Below, one piece after another: positions 52,727 to 61,300 of a stretch of 64,000 bases of DNA. The position numbers and the translations under genes were made by a program. Source of the DNA: CP2-2F sp034432555 (GTDB lineage: Bacteria > Chloroflexota > Anaerolineae > Aggregatilineales > UBA2796); the NCBI GenBank assembly GCA_034432555.1, contig DAOUBW010000048.1:310001-374000 (forward strand). Reading direction: 5' to 3'. Every line of letters starts with the position of its first letter. Position 1 is the stretch's first letter. The notes beneath the pieces are model-generated. The model did no database searches. It saw only the letters and a list, made by a program, of their open reading frames with translations, and was not told where the DNA came from.

Positions 52727-53606
52727 GGCGTTTGGCTTCCTGCCTGTGGATAAGCCGCTCGGCATGACCAGCCATGCTGTAGTGGCTGCCGTGCGGCGCG
52801 GCATTCGCATCAAGCGCGTTGGGCATGGCGGCACGCTCGATCCACTTGCCACGGGCGTTCTAGTGGTGTGCATTGGGATGGCAACGCGCCTTAGCGAGTA
52901 TGTGATGCACACCCGCAAGCGCTACCTTGCACAGGTGCGACTGGGTGCTACCACCGAAACAGACGACGCCGAAGGGCAGCGCAGCGCCGAACAGCCAATT
53001 GATCATCTCACTGAGGCGGCTGTTGCGGCGGCACTGGCAGCCTTCAACGGCGAGACAGATCAAATTCCGCCAATGTACAGTGCTATCAAGCAGGGCGGGC
53101 AAAAACTTTATACATTGGCGCGGCGCGGCGAGACTGTTGAACGCCCTGCACGCCGTGTCTGGATGCAGGTGCGCCTTGTGCGCTATGCCCCACCACATGC
53201 TGAAATCGAGGTGGAATGTTCCGCCGGCACCTACATTCGCAGCCTTGCCCGCGATCTGGGCGCGGCGCTTGGTGTGGGCGGCTATTTGGCAGGGCTGCGG
53301 CGGCTTGCCAGCGGCAGCTTTGAGCAGCCCATCGCGTGGGATGTTCTGCAAGCTGCCTTTGCCGACGGCACATGGGTGCGCTATCTGCTTGATGAGCGCG
53401 CTGCTTTGCCACACTTGCCCGAAGTATCCCTAAGCGCCACCGAGACGGAAGCCATCCAGCATGGGCGGGCAATTTCCGCGCAGAGCGGCACAGATGGCAC
53501 CTTGGCGCGCCTCTATGCTGCATCAGGCGCTTTCCTCGCTATTGCGGCGCGCCACGCTGAATTGTGGCAACCGATGAAGGTCTTTCACGTAGATCAGGAA
53601 GCATAA
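52704..53606 (+). CDS. truB: tRNA pseudouridine-55 synthase
   Basis: A 300-residue TruB enzyme making pseudouridine-55 in the T loop of tRNAs. DKPLGMTSHAVV and catalytic Asp46 in GGTLDPLATG are present, as are the GxRYLAQVRLG strand and CSAGTYIRSLARDLG. The start is TTG at 52704 behind AAGGAAG with 9-nt spacing and overlaps nrnA by 23 bp; TTG at 52719 is an alternative. It is translationally coupled to nrnA. Confidence 0.95.
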   Translation: MGRLALPEAFGFLPVDKPLGMTSHAVVAAVRRGIRIKRVGHGGTLDPLATGVLVVCIGMATRLSEYVMHTRKRYLAQVRLGATTETDDAEGQRSAEQPIDHLTEAAVAAALAAFNGETDQIPPMYSAIKQGGQKLYTLARRGETVERPARRVWMQVRLVRYAPPHAEIEVECSAGTYIRSLARDLGAALGVGGYLAGLRRLASGSFEQPIAWDVLQAAFADGTWVRYLLDERAALPHLPEVSLSATETEAIQHGRAISAQSGTDGTLARLYAASGAFLAIAARHAELWQPMKVFHVDQEA

Positions 53607-53627
53607 GCATATTTTAAGGACGGCAGC

Positions 53628-54530
53628 ATGTCGGATTATCACAAGGGCATGAGCAAAACGCGCGTCTCGTTTTTTGGGCGCATCAAGCAGGCGTTGGGCG
53701 GCTCTCAGGTAACGGAAGACACTTGGGATGAGATTGAGACATTGCTCATTCAGGCAGATGTGGGCATGGAGACGACGCTCAAGCTGATGGAGCGCGTCCG
53801 TGAGCGCTATCGGCGGCAGGGCATGACTCGCCCTGAGCAGGTGCAGGCGGCTTTTCGCCAAGAGCTGCGCGGGCTGCTGCTGCCACCAACGCCGCTCAAC
53901 ATCAGTGGGCGCGAACTCTCAGTGGTGCTGATCGTCGGTGTGAACGGCAGCGGCAAAACGACCAGTATTGCCAAGTTAGCACTGCGCCTGATTCGCAACA
54001 ACCGTAAGGTGATGCTTGCCGCCGGCGATACCTTCCGCGCTGCTGCCATTGAGCAGTTGCAGGTGTGGGGTGAGCGCGTCGGTGCGGCAGTCATTGCGGG
54101 TAAACCAAACGCCGACCCGGGCGCGGTGGTCTATGATGCGGTCAGCGCGGCAAAAGCACGCGGCTATGACGTGCTGCTGATTGACACTGCCGGGCGCTTG
54201 CAAACCAAATATAACCTGATGGAAGAACTCAAAAAGATATATGGCGTGATCGGCAAAGTTGTGCCGGATGCGCCGCACGAGACGCTCATCGTCTTAGACG
54301 GCACAACCGGGCAGAATGCGCTTTCACAGGCAAAGGGCTTCACCGAAGCGGCAAAACTGACGGGCGTGATCGTCACTAAATTGGATGGCACAGCCAAGGG
54401 CGGCATGGTTTTTGCCATTCAATCTGAATTGGGCTTGCCCATTCACTACGTCGGGCTTGGCGAACGCATGGACGACCTGATTTTGTTCAACCCGGATGCT
54501 TTCGTAGACAGCCTCTTTGAGGATGAGTAA
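53628..54530 (+). CDS. ftsY: Signal recognition particle receptor FtsY
   Basis: A 300-residue SRP GTPase at the membrane, receiving ribosome-SRP complexes. The N-domain has a four-helix layout; G1 GVNGSGKTT is at 104-112, DTFRAAAIEQL, DTAGR and TKLDGTAKGG follow, and the C-terminus reads GERMDDLILFNPDAFVDSLF. The acidic A-domain of enterobacteria is missing, giving the short form. AAGGACGG precedes the ATG. It is the last gene of the cluster, closed by the hairpin at 54593. Confidence 0.97.
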   Translation: MSDYHKGMSKTRVSFFGRIKQALGGSQVTEDTWDEIETLLIQADVGMETTLKLMERVRERYRRQGMTRPEQVQAAFRQELRGLLLPPTPLNISGRELSVVLIVGVNGSGKTTSIAKLALRLIRNNRKVMLAAGDTFRAAAIEQLQVWGERVGAAVIAGKPNADPGAVVYDAVSAAKARGYDVLLIDTAGRLQTKYNLMEELKKIYGVIGKVVPDAPHETLIVLDGTTGQNALSQAKGFTEAAKLTGVIVTKLDGTAKGGMVFAIQSELGLPIHYVGLGERMDDLILFNPDAFVDSLFEDE

Positions 54531-54592
54531 CCTTACCACAGGCAAGCCTACTACATTCCCAAGATTCTCCGACAAGAAATCGTATTTTTGGT

Positions 54593-54623
54593 AGGGCGGG
54601 ACGGTATCCCGCCCTTTGTTTTT
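54593..54623 (+). terminator. Terminator after ftsY
   Basis: AGGGCGGGA (54593-54601) and TCCCGCCCT (54607-54615) form a perfect 9-bp stem with loop CGGTA, followed by TTGTTTTT. It is a strong intrinsic terminator with the recurring GGGCGGGA core. Confidence 0.9.
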
Positions 54624-54709
54624 CCTTCTCCAACTCCATTTGAGGCGCCTTCACAGGCTGGGCAAAGCCGACTTGTGATGTTACAACCTGCCTTCCCTCA
54701 TTTTGCATA

Positions 54710-54738
54710 TTGACAAAAACCAAGAGTTTGTTTACAGT
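54710..54738 (+). promoter_or_regulatory. Promoter of metal ABC importer operon
   Basis: A perfect TTGACA (54710-54715), a 17-bp spacer and TACAGT (54733-54738), about 50 bp before the first gene. It is the best -35 in the window. Confidence 0.8.
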
Positions 54739-54748
54739 GGGTAGGATA

Positions 54749-54764
54749 TTTAGTATAACCTAAA
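54749..54764. promoter_or_regulatory. Candidate DtxR/MntR-type operator
   Basis: TTTAGTATAACCTAAA is a 16-bp imperfect palindrome (12 of 16 positions symmetric) just downstream of the -10. The TTTAG/CCTAAA half-sites resemble the TTAGG/CCTAA halves of DtxR-family metal-repressor boxes. A bound repressor here would block transcription start. Confidence 0.5.
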
Positions 54765-54788
54765 TTATGATCGTAGGGAGAGTAAAAA

Positions 54789-55772
54789 ATGGGGGAAGCC
54801 AAGCGTTGGATACTGCTGTTGCTGTTGCTAACCTGGATGCCGTTCGGCGCGCTGCACGCTGAGGATCGCCTGCGCGTAGTGGCAACCACGACACAGGCAG
54901 CCGATCTCGCACGCATCATTGGCGGTGAGCGCATCACGCTTACGGCGTTGATGGGTGCTGGCGTTGATCCACACCTCTACAAACCAACCGAGTCCGATAT
55001 TGCTGCTATGAACAGCGCGCAGGTGGTCATCTACAGCGGCTTGAACCTTGAAGGGCAGTTTGAGGCAGTCTTTGCGGCGTTGGGTCAGCGCGCCATTCGC
55101 ACCTACGCGCTGAGTGCGCCTGTGGTGGATGGGGGCTTCCTGCTTGAGGAAAAAGTCGGCGTGCCTGATCCGCACTTCTGGTTTGATCCGCGCAATTGGG
55201 CGCTTGCCGCCGAAGGTTTGGCAGAGGTGCTTGCCGAAAGCGATGCCGCCAACGCCGAGTTTTACCGCGCTAATGCGGCTGCCTACATAGCGCAGCTTGA
55301 GGCACTCTATGACTGGGGCTTGGCAGCCATGACCGATGCCGTCATTCCTGAAGAAAAGCGCGTGTTGGTCACCTCGCACGATGCCTTTCAATACTTCGGG
55401 GATGCCTTCGGCTGGCAAGTGCGCGGCATTCAGGGCATTAGCACAGCGGCGGAGGCAAGCGTTGCCGATATTCAGGCAGTGGCGGATTTGGTGGTTCGTG
55501 AGGGCATCACCGTGATCTTCATCGAGAGCAGCGTGCCGCGTGCCACCATTGAGTCTGTGGTGGCGGCAGCGCGGGCAAAAGGTGCCTCGGTGAAAGTGGG
55601 CGTGCGCGAACTCTACTCGGATGCGATGGGTGCGCCTGAGGATTTCGGCGGCACGTATATGGGTATGACCGCGCACAATATCATCACCATTTTGCAATCA
55701 TTCGGTTACCCTGTGCCGCCGCTGCCCGAAAGTTTAAGGTTAGCGCTGCCAGAGGCATTGCAAGCACGTTAG
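54789..55772 (+). CDS. Metal ABC transporter substrate-binding protein
   Basis: A 327-residue cluster A-I binding protein with an N-terminal signal peptide (about 1-24, no lipobox Cys). Likely ligands His62 (GVDPHLYKP), His129 (PDPHFWFD), His197 (TSHDAFQYF) and Asp278 (LYSDAMG) follow the TroA-type three-His plus Asp set. The His-rich loop of ZnuA is missing, so Mn2+, Fe2+ or Zn2+ are all possible. It is the first gene of a four-gene operon. Confidence 0.93.
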   Translation: MGEAKRWILLLLLLTWMPFGALHAEDRLRVVATTTQAADLARIIGGERITLTALMGAGVDPHLYKPTESDIAAMNSAQVVIYSGLNLEGQFEAVFAALGQRAIRTYALSAPVVDGGFLLEEKVGVPDPHFWFDPRNWALAAEGLAEVLAESDAANAEFYRANAAAYIAQLEALYDWGLAAMTDAVIPEEKRVLVTSHDAFQYFGDAFGWQVRGIQGISTAAEASVADIQAVADLVVREGITVIFIESSVPRATIESVVAAARAKGASVKVGVRELYSDAMGAPEDFGGTYMGMTAHNIITILQSFGYPVPPLPESLRLALPEALQAR

Positions 55773-55839
55773 CAGAAGTTCAGAATCCGCCTAGCGCAGT
55801 ATGTGCTAGGCGGTTGCCAAGCAGAAGGACACATTGAAG

Positions 55840-56622
55840 ATGACGGACCAAACCTACGCACTCGAAATTAACGACCTCACGGTTGCGTATCAGAACAAGC
55901 CCGTGCTGTGGGATATTGATTTGCGCGTGCCAAGCGGCGTGTTAATGGCAATCGTCGGACCGAATGGTGCCGGCAAAAGCACGCTGATCAAAGCGGCACT
56001 CGGTCTTATTCCGCGTGCTTCTGGCGATGTGCGCTTCTTTGGCAAGCCGTTGCGCCAAGCACGCCACCTGATCGGCTATGTGCCGCAGCGCGGCAGTGTG
56101 GATTGGGATTTTCCAACCACTGTGCAGGATGTCGTGATGATGGGACTTTATGGGCGGCTAGGCTGGCTGCGGCGTCCCGGCAAGGCGGAACGCGAAGCTG
56201 CATTAGATGCCCTAGCCCAAGTAGACATGGCGAATTTTGCAGGGCGGCAGATCAGCCAACTGAGCGGCGGGCAGCAGCAGCGCGTCTTTTTGGCACGTGC
56301 CTTAGTGCAGGCTGCCGATCTCTACTTCATGGATGAGCCGTTCGCCGCTGTGGATGCCGTGACCGAACGTGCCATCGTCAGCTTGATGCACACCTTGCGC
56401 GAACAGGGCAAGACGGTGATCGTCGTCCATCATGATTTGCAGACCGTTACTGAGTATTTCGACTGGGTGACGCTGCTCAACGTGGAAGTGATAAGCAGCG
56501 GTGCAACGGCACTGACCTTCACCGAAGAAAACGTGCGGCGCACCTATGGTGGGCGCATTGGCGCGCTGCCACCTGCCCTGAATGGCAACACGCCGCAGAA
56601 AGAAGGCATCTATGTTGCCTAA
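55840..56622 (+). CDS. Metal ABC transporter ATP-binding protein
   Basis: A 260-residue ATPase of the MntB/ZnuC type. Walker A GPNGAGKST is at 40-48, ABC signature LSGGQQQR at 141-148, Walker B DLYFMDEPFAAVDA and the H-loop VVHHD follow; GSVDWDFPTTVQDVVMMGL is the metal-importer Q-loop region. The ATG at 55840 is used; TTG at 55834 is the alternative. Its end overlaps the first permease by 11 bp. Confidence 0.94.
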   Translation: MTDQTYALEINDLTVAYQNKPVLWDIDLRVPSGVLMAIVGPNGAGKSTLIKAALGLIPRASGDVRFFGKPLRQARHLIGYVPQRGSVDWDFPTTVQDVVMMGLYGRLGWLRRPGKAEREAALDALAQVDMANFAGRQISQLSGGQQQRVFLARALVQAADLYFMDEPFAAVDAVTERAIVSLMHTLREQGKTVIVVHHDLQTVTEYFDWVTLLNVEVISSGATALTFTEENVRRTYGGRIGALPPALNGNTPQKEGIYVA

Positions 56623-57589
56623 TATGTTGCCTGAAGATCGGCGTGTGTGGCGCTTTATCGGTGTGGCGGCGCTTTTGGTGGCACTCGGCATTCCGCTGAG
56701 CGTGGCGCTCGGCGTGCAGTACGACTACACGCTGACCAACGTTGCACTGGGCGGTGCGCTGCTCGGTGTGCTGTGCGGCATGACGGGTACCTTTGCCATG
56801 CTGCGCGGGCAAAGCCTGATCGGTGATGCGCTCTCTCATGCTGCGCTGCCGGGCGTGGCGCTTGCCTTTTTGCTAGTTGGGCGTGAGCCTTTCGCACTCT
56901 TGGTTGGTGCGGCAGCAACGGGCTGGCTAGGCGCGCAGTTGGTTAGCACGCTCACCAACACCACGCGCCTAAAGCAGGATGCAGCGATGGGCATTGTGTT
57001 GGCATCCTTCTTTGCGATTGGCGTAGCGCTGCTCTCATATATTCAAGGGCGCGCCGATGCCAGCCAAGCCGGCTTGGATAAATTCATCTTTGGGCAGGCG
57101 GCAGCCATTGTGCAGCGCGATGTGCTGACGCTTGGTGCGGCGTGCCTGTTGGTCGGTGCAACGCTCTTTGCCTTCTGGAAAGAATTCAAGCTGCTCACCT
57201 TTGATCCTGACTTTGCGCGTGCCAACGGCTATCCGACGCGGCGGCTGAATCTGATCCTCTCCAGCCTGATCGTGGCGGTTATTGTGCTTGGGCTGCAACT
57301 GGCAGGCGTGATCTTGATGGTCGGCTTGTTGATCGCACCAGCGGCAGCAGCGCGCCAATGGACGCGCCGTTTGGAGCAGATGATCGTCCTCGCCGCGATC
57401 TTGGGCGCTTTCGCTGGTGGATCAGGCGCGGTGCTAAGTGCTGTTGAGCGCGGCTTGCCAACCGGTCCGATGATGATTGTGGTCGCGTGCGGCATTGTGC
57501 TTATCGCGCTGCTCTTTGCGCCGGAGCGCGGCGTGCTGTGGCAGCTTTGGCAGCGGCGCACAGCGCATCAACTGACGAAAGAAGGCTGA
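56612..57589 (+). CDS. Metal ABC transporter permease 1
   Basis: A 325-residue permease of the ZnuB/MntC family with eight to nine helices. LRGQSLIGDALSHAALPGVALA is the family signature, followed by GQAAAIVQRD and KEFKLLTFDPDFARANGYP, and IVLGLQLAGVILMVGLLIAPAAAAR. The start at 56612 follows AAGG and lies within the ATPase stop region; an ATG at 56624 is also in frame. The gene is followed 2 bp later by a second permease, so the pair probably forms a heterodimer. Confidence 0.92.
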   Translation: MLPNMLPEDRRVWRFIGVAALLVALGIPLSVALGVQYDYTLTNVALGGALLGVLCGMTGTFAMLRGQSLIGDALSHAALPGVALAFLLVGREPFALLVGAAATGWLGAQLVSTLTNTTRLKQDAAMGIVLASFFAIGVALLSYIQGRADASQAGLDKFIFGQAAAIVQRDVLTLGAACLLVGATLFAFWKEFKLLTFDPDFARANGYPTRRLNLILSSLIVAVIVLGLQLAGVILMVGLLIAPAAAARQWTRRLEQMIVLAAILGAFAGGSGAVLSAVERGLPTGPMMIVVACGIVLIALLFAPERGVLWQLWQRRTAHQLTKEG

Positions 57590-57591
57590 CG

Positions 57592-58995
57592 ATGCATGGC
57601 ATTGAACGTCTCTTGATTGAATTTTTGCTGAACTTTGCCGCTGCTGAGCAGATCAACACTTTCTTTGGTGATCCGCGCAATACAGCACTGCTGATCGGTG
57701 CGTTGGTTGCCTTTGCAACGGCGCTCTGCGGCGTGTTCTTGGTGTTGCGTAAGATGGCAATGACTGCGGATGCCATCAGCCATACGGTGCTGTTTGGCAT
57801 TGTGGCTGCCTTCTTGGCGATGCTGTGGCTTGGGCAAGCGCCAAGCCTGAGTTCGCCGCTGCTGCTGCTTGGTGCGGCAGCGGCGGGCGTTGGCACGGTG
57901 CTGCTGACCGAACTGATTCAGCGCTCCAACTTGGTCAAAGGCGATACGGCGCTTAGCCTGGCGTTTCCGTTCTTGTTCGCGCTCGCCGTGATTTTGGTAA
58001 CGCGCTACATTCCCAATGTGCATCTGGATGTTGATTCGGTGATGGTGGGTGAGATCGGCGTGGCATGGGCAAATACCAACAGCCACTGTCTCGCTAATTG
58101 TGAGCCTGTCACCATTACTGCGGACGATCCGCGTGCCACGCTGTCGCGCACCTGTGTGAACTGTGCGACGGAAGGCATTTCGCCGCGCAGTCCGCGTGCC
58201 GTGTTTGAGGAAACGTGCGGCAATTGCGGCACCTTCAGCGCAGCAGAGGCTTGGCAGCGCCGTTTGATCAGCGCGCCGCCACAGTTGGTCTTCCTGCCGC
58301 GTGCGCTGCTGCCTTTGGGCAGTGCCGCGCTACTCAACTTGCTTTTTGTGCTGTTCTTCTATAAAGAGCTGAAGTTAGCAACCTTTGATGCAGGCTTGGC
58401 GGCTGCCTTTGGCTTCAAGCCTGCGCTGCTCAGCTACGCGCTGATGATCTTGGTCAGCCTGACGGCAGTTGCCGCCTTTGATGCGGTCGGCTCGATCTTG
58501 GTGGTGGCGTTCTTCATCATTCCAGCGGCGGCTGCCTACCTGCTCACGGATCGGCTGTGGCTGATGTTCGTGATTGCGCCGCTGCTAGGCATCTTTTCCG
58601 CCTCCACAGGCTACGAAGTGGCGCGGGCGTGGGATATCTCAATCTCAGCGGCGATGGTGATCATGCTCTTTGCGTGCTTCAGCCTGATTTGGGTGCTTTC
58701 GCCGCGCTATGGCTTGCTGGGGGGACTGGTGCGGCGTTGGCGGCAACGCGGACAGTTTGCCGAGCAGCTTTTGCTTGGGCATCTATATAACCATCAACAT
58801 ACCGCCGAGGCAGACGCCGAATGTGCGCGAGAGGCACTGCATCAGCACTTGAACTGGTCGCCGCGCAAAACGGCGCGCTATCTGGCACGCTTGCAAGCAG
58901 GGCGTTTGGTGGAGTTGGAGGCGGATCAGGTGCGCTTAACGATGCGCGGTGAGGCGGTGGTACAGGCATTTCGCACCGAACTGCTGGCGCACTAA
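57592..58995 (+). CDS. Metal ABC transporter permease 2 with Cys-rich insert and winged-helix tail
   Basis: A 467-residue permease; standard members are about 270-300. Residues 30-155 and 235-385 form the permease (MTADAISHTVLFGIVAA, YKELKLATFDAGLAAAFG, FDAVGSILVVAFFIIPAAAAY). Between them, residues 160-228 insert a soluble loop with Cys166, Cys170, Cys188, Cys191, Cys209 and Cys212 (CLANC, CVNC, CGNC), a likely metal site. Residues 390-467 are a soluble winged-helix-like domain (LNWSPRKTARYLARLQAGRL) resembling DtxR-type DNA-binding domains. The ATG at 57592 lies 2 bp after permease 1. Its TAA interlocks with the convergent glycosyltransferase. Confidence 0.9.
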   Translation: MHGIERLLIEFLLNFAAAEQINTFFGDPRNTALLIGALVAFATALCGVFLVLRKMAMTADAISHTVLFGIVAAFLAMLWLGQAPSLSSPLLLLGAAAAGVGTVLLTELIQRSNLVKGDTALSLAFPFLFALAVILVTRYIPNVHLDVDSVMVGEIGVAWANTNSHCLANCEPVTITADDPRATLSRTCVNCATEGISPRSPRAVFEETCGNCGTFSAAEAWQRRLISAPPQLVFLPRALLPLGSAALLNLLFVLFFYKELKLATFDAGLAAAFGFKPALLSYALMILVSLTAVAAFDAVGSILVVAFFIIPAAAAYLLTDRLWLMFVIAPLLGIFSASTGYEVARAWDISISAAMVIMLFACFSLIWVLSPRYGLLGGLVRRWRQRGQFAEQLLLGHLYNHQHTAEADAECAREALHQHLNWSPRKTARYLARLQAGRLVELEADQVRLTMRGEAVVQAFRTELLAH

Positions 58996-60095
58996 CGGCG
59001 GGCAACGCGCTGATAGACTGCCAGTGTTTGGCGGGCGGTCTGCTGCCAGTCGAAACGGGCGAGGTTAGCGCGCCCTTTAGCACGGAGATCAGCGCGCAGA
59101 TCGGGATCGCGCAGGCAAGTGCGGATCGCGGCTGCTATCGCCTGCACATCGTAGGGATCAAAATAGTGCGCGCCATCGCCCGCCACTTCGGGCAGCGAGG
59201 CAGCCGTTGAGCAAGCAAGTGCTACATCGGCTGCTTGTGCCTCAAGGGCGGGCAGCCCAAAGCCTTCATAGAGGGACGGCAGGGCGAATAATTCTGCACC
59301 GTTCAGCAAGGTTGGCAAATGTGCGCTTGGCACGTAGCCTGTCGCACGGATGCGCGTATTGAGCATGTCGGGCGTGACGTTCGGCGGCAGCTTGCCGATT
59401 AGCACCAAAGTATGGGGAAACTCATCCGCCAGCGTCTTAAATGCCTCTAACAGGCGCGGGATATTCTTGTGCGGATAGCCGCCGCCGATGGCAGCGATAT
59501 ACGGCTGTGTGATGCCGTGTTCGGCGCGGATAACAGCGGCTGCCTCACCCTGGAGCGGCGCGGTGCTTAACCCAGATCCCGAATGTACAACATCAATTTT
59601 TCCAGCATCGAGCATAAGGTGAGCAATCATTTCCTGTTTAGCGAAGGCAGAAACGGCGATGATGCGTTTGGCGCGCCGTGCGCCGCTTGCCGTGAAGAAG
59701 ATCACCACCCGCCGCCGAAAGGCAGACATATCTTCACTCATCACCACAAAGCGCGTATCGTGCAGCGTGACCACGCTTGGGCAGGGCAAAATTAGCGGCG
59801 CAATCGTGTTGAGCGAATGCAAGACGTCCAGCCGATGGCGGCGCGCCAAGATCGGCAAGATTGCCTGCTCATACAAATAGCGCAGCGGACGGTTTTTCGG
59901 GTTGATCGGACAGATAATTCGCTTCAGGTTTGGTGCGTTGGGCAGCGGGAAATCCGCCATTTCGCGGTTCAGGTACAGATAATAAATATTATCGGAACTA
60001 ACCTCCACCAACGCCTTGATCAAATGCTCAGCGTAGATGGACGTGCCATTGATGACGCCTGCACGCAAATAGAGCGCATTTAAGCCGATTCGCAT
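58992..60095 (-). CDS. Glycosyltransferase family 4, copy 2
   Basis: A 367-residue GT4 enzyme. MRIGLNALYLRAGVINGTS starts the N-domain; HKNIPRLLEAFKTL and SLYEGFGLPALEAQAADVA hold the donor-binding E-x7-E motif. It is a close paralogue of the adjacent copy 1, sharing VALACSTAASLPEVAGDGAH. The start at 60095 overlaps the copy 1 stop (TGATG), so it is coupled. A family-typical substrate cannot be named; mannosyl or rhamnosyl transfer is common. Confidence 0.92.
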   Translation of the reverse strand: MRIGLNALYLRAGVINGTSIYAEHLIKALVEVSSDNIYYLYLNREMADFPLPNAPNLKRIICPINPKNRPLRYLYEQAILPILARRHRLDVLHSLNTIAPLILPCPSVVTLHDTRFVVMSEDMSAFRRRVVIFFTASGARRAKRIIAVSAFAKQEMIAHLMLDAGKIDVVHSGSGLSTAPLQGEAAAVIRAEHGITQPYIAAIGGGYPHKNIPRLLEAFKTLADEFPHTLVLIGKLPPNVTPDMLNTRIRATGYVPSAHLPTLLNGAELFALPSLYEGFGLPALEAQAADVALACSTAASLPEVAGDGAHYFDPYDVQAIAAAIRTCLRDPDLRADLRAKGRANLARFDWQQTARQTLAVYQRVARR

Positions 60096-61201
60096 CAGCG
60101 GCGCGCCACTTTCTGGTAAACTGCCAACGTCTCGCGGGCAGTTTTTTCCCAAGAGAAGCGCGCTAAATTAGCACGCCCTTCGGCGCGCAGCGCCTCGCGC
60201 AGATTGGGATCGCGCAGGCAAGCGCGGATCGCTTCGGCGAGAGCGTTCACGTCATACGGATCGAAGTAGTGCGCGCCTTTGCCCGCCACTTCCGGCAGTG
60301 AGGCAGCCGTTGAGCAGACCAACGCGACATCAGCAGCCTGTGCCTCTAAAGCGGGCAAACCAAAGCCTTCATACAGCGAGGTGACCACAAAGACATCCGC
60401 GCCGTTCATCAAGATGGGCAAGTCTGCGTCTGGCACATAACCTGTCGTCCGCACGCGCTTACCGAGCGACTCAGCGCTCACGTTGCGCGGCAGCTTGCCG
60501 AACAGCACCAGTTCATGCGGAAACTCGCCCTGAATTTGGGTGAAGGCTTCCAGCAGGCGCGGCATGTTCTTATGCACATAGCTGCCAGCAATAGCGGCGA
60601 TGTATGGCTGCCGAATGCCGTACTTAGCGCGGATCGCCTCAGACGACTCGGCTGGCGGTGCGCCTTCAAGTGGACTAATGCTCAGATGCACCACATCAAT
60701 CTTGTCAGGCTTCAAGCTGAAGTGTGCGATCATCTCGCGCTTGGCAAAGTCCGAGTCGGTGACGATGCGCGTGGCGCGCCGTGCGCCGTTGCCGGCAAAG
60801 AAGCGGATCACCTGCCGCCGAAAGCCGTAAATATCGCCGCCGAGTGCGGGAATCATGAAGCGGGTGTCGTGCAGGGTCATCACGCTGCGGCACGGCAGAA
60901 AGAACGGGTGCGTCAGGTGCAGCGAGTGCAGGATATCCAGCTTGTGCTTGGCGGCGTGGCGCGGCAGGATAACTTGCTCGTGCCAATAGCGCGGAAAGCG
61001 CTGCTGCGGCAAAAATGGAAAGACAACAGGCTGAAAATTCGGCGCAGGCATAGCAAACTGCGCAGCTTCAGCGTTTAGGTAGATGTAATAAGTGTTTTCA
61101 GCATCGAGCAGCGCCAGCGAATCGAGCAGGCGACGGGCATAGATATAAGCGCCGTCCACACAGCTAGGGCGCAAATACAGAATGTTGATGCCGATCCGCA
61201 T
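60095..61201 (-). CDS. Glycosyltransferase family 4, copy 1
   Basis: A 368-residue GT4 enzyme starting MRIGINILYLRPSCVDGAYI, with HKNMPRLLEAFTQIQ and SLYEGFGLPALEAQAADVA. It matches copy 2 over its full length, including HSLHLTHPFFLPCRSVMTLHDTR in part and the C-terminal NLARFSWEKTARETLAVYQKVARR in part. Together they indicate a tandem duplication. It is divergent from the flippase gene, with about 100 bp between starts. Confidence 0.92.
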   Translation of the reverse strand: MRIGINILYLRPSCVDGAYIYARRLLDSLALLDAENTYYIYLNAEAAQFAMPAPNFQPVVFPFLPQQRFPRYWHEQVILPRHAAKHKLDILHSLHLTHPFFLPCRSVMTLHDTRFMIPALGGDIYGFRRQVIRFFAGNGARRATRIVTDSDFAKREMIAHFSLKPDKIDVVHLSISPLEGAPPAESSEAIRAKYGIRQPYIAAIAGSYVHKNMPRLLEAFTQIQGEFPHELVLFGKLPRNVSAESLGKRVRTTGYVPDADLPILMNGADVFVVTSLYEGFGLPALEAQAADVALVCSTAASLPEVAGKGAHYFDPYDVNALAEAIRACLRDPNLREALRAEGRANLARFSWEKTARETLAVYQKVARR

Positions 61202-61300
61202 AGTTGCCTACGTTTGAGCCAAGCGCGTTATCGCTTATAATACAAGCGATGAGGCTAGTCGGCAACCTGAGCAGGCGAAGTCAGGCAGAATAGGGCGCAC

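Noticed and set aside
54828..55697. 289-residue minus-strand frame opposite the metal-binding protein gene
   Set aside because: Shadow frame; the plus-strand protein has intact ligands, signal peptide, promoter and operon context.
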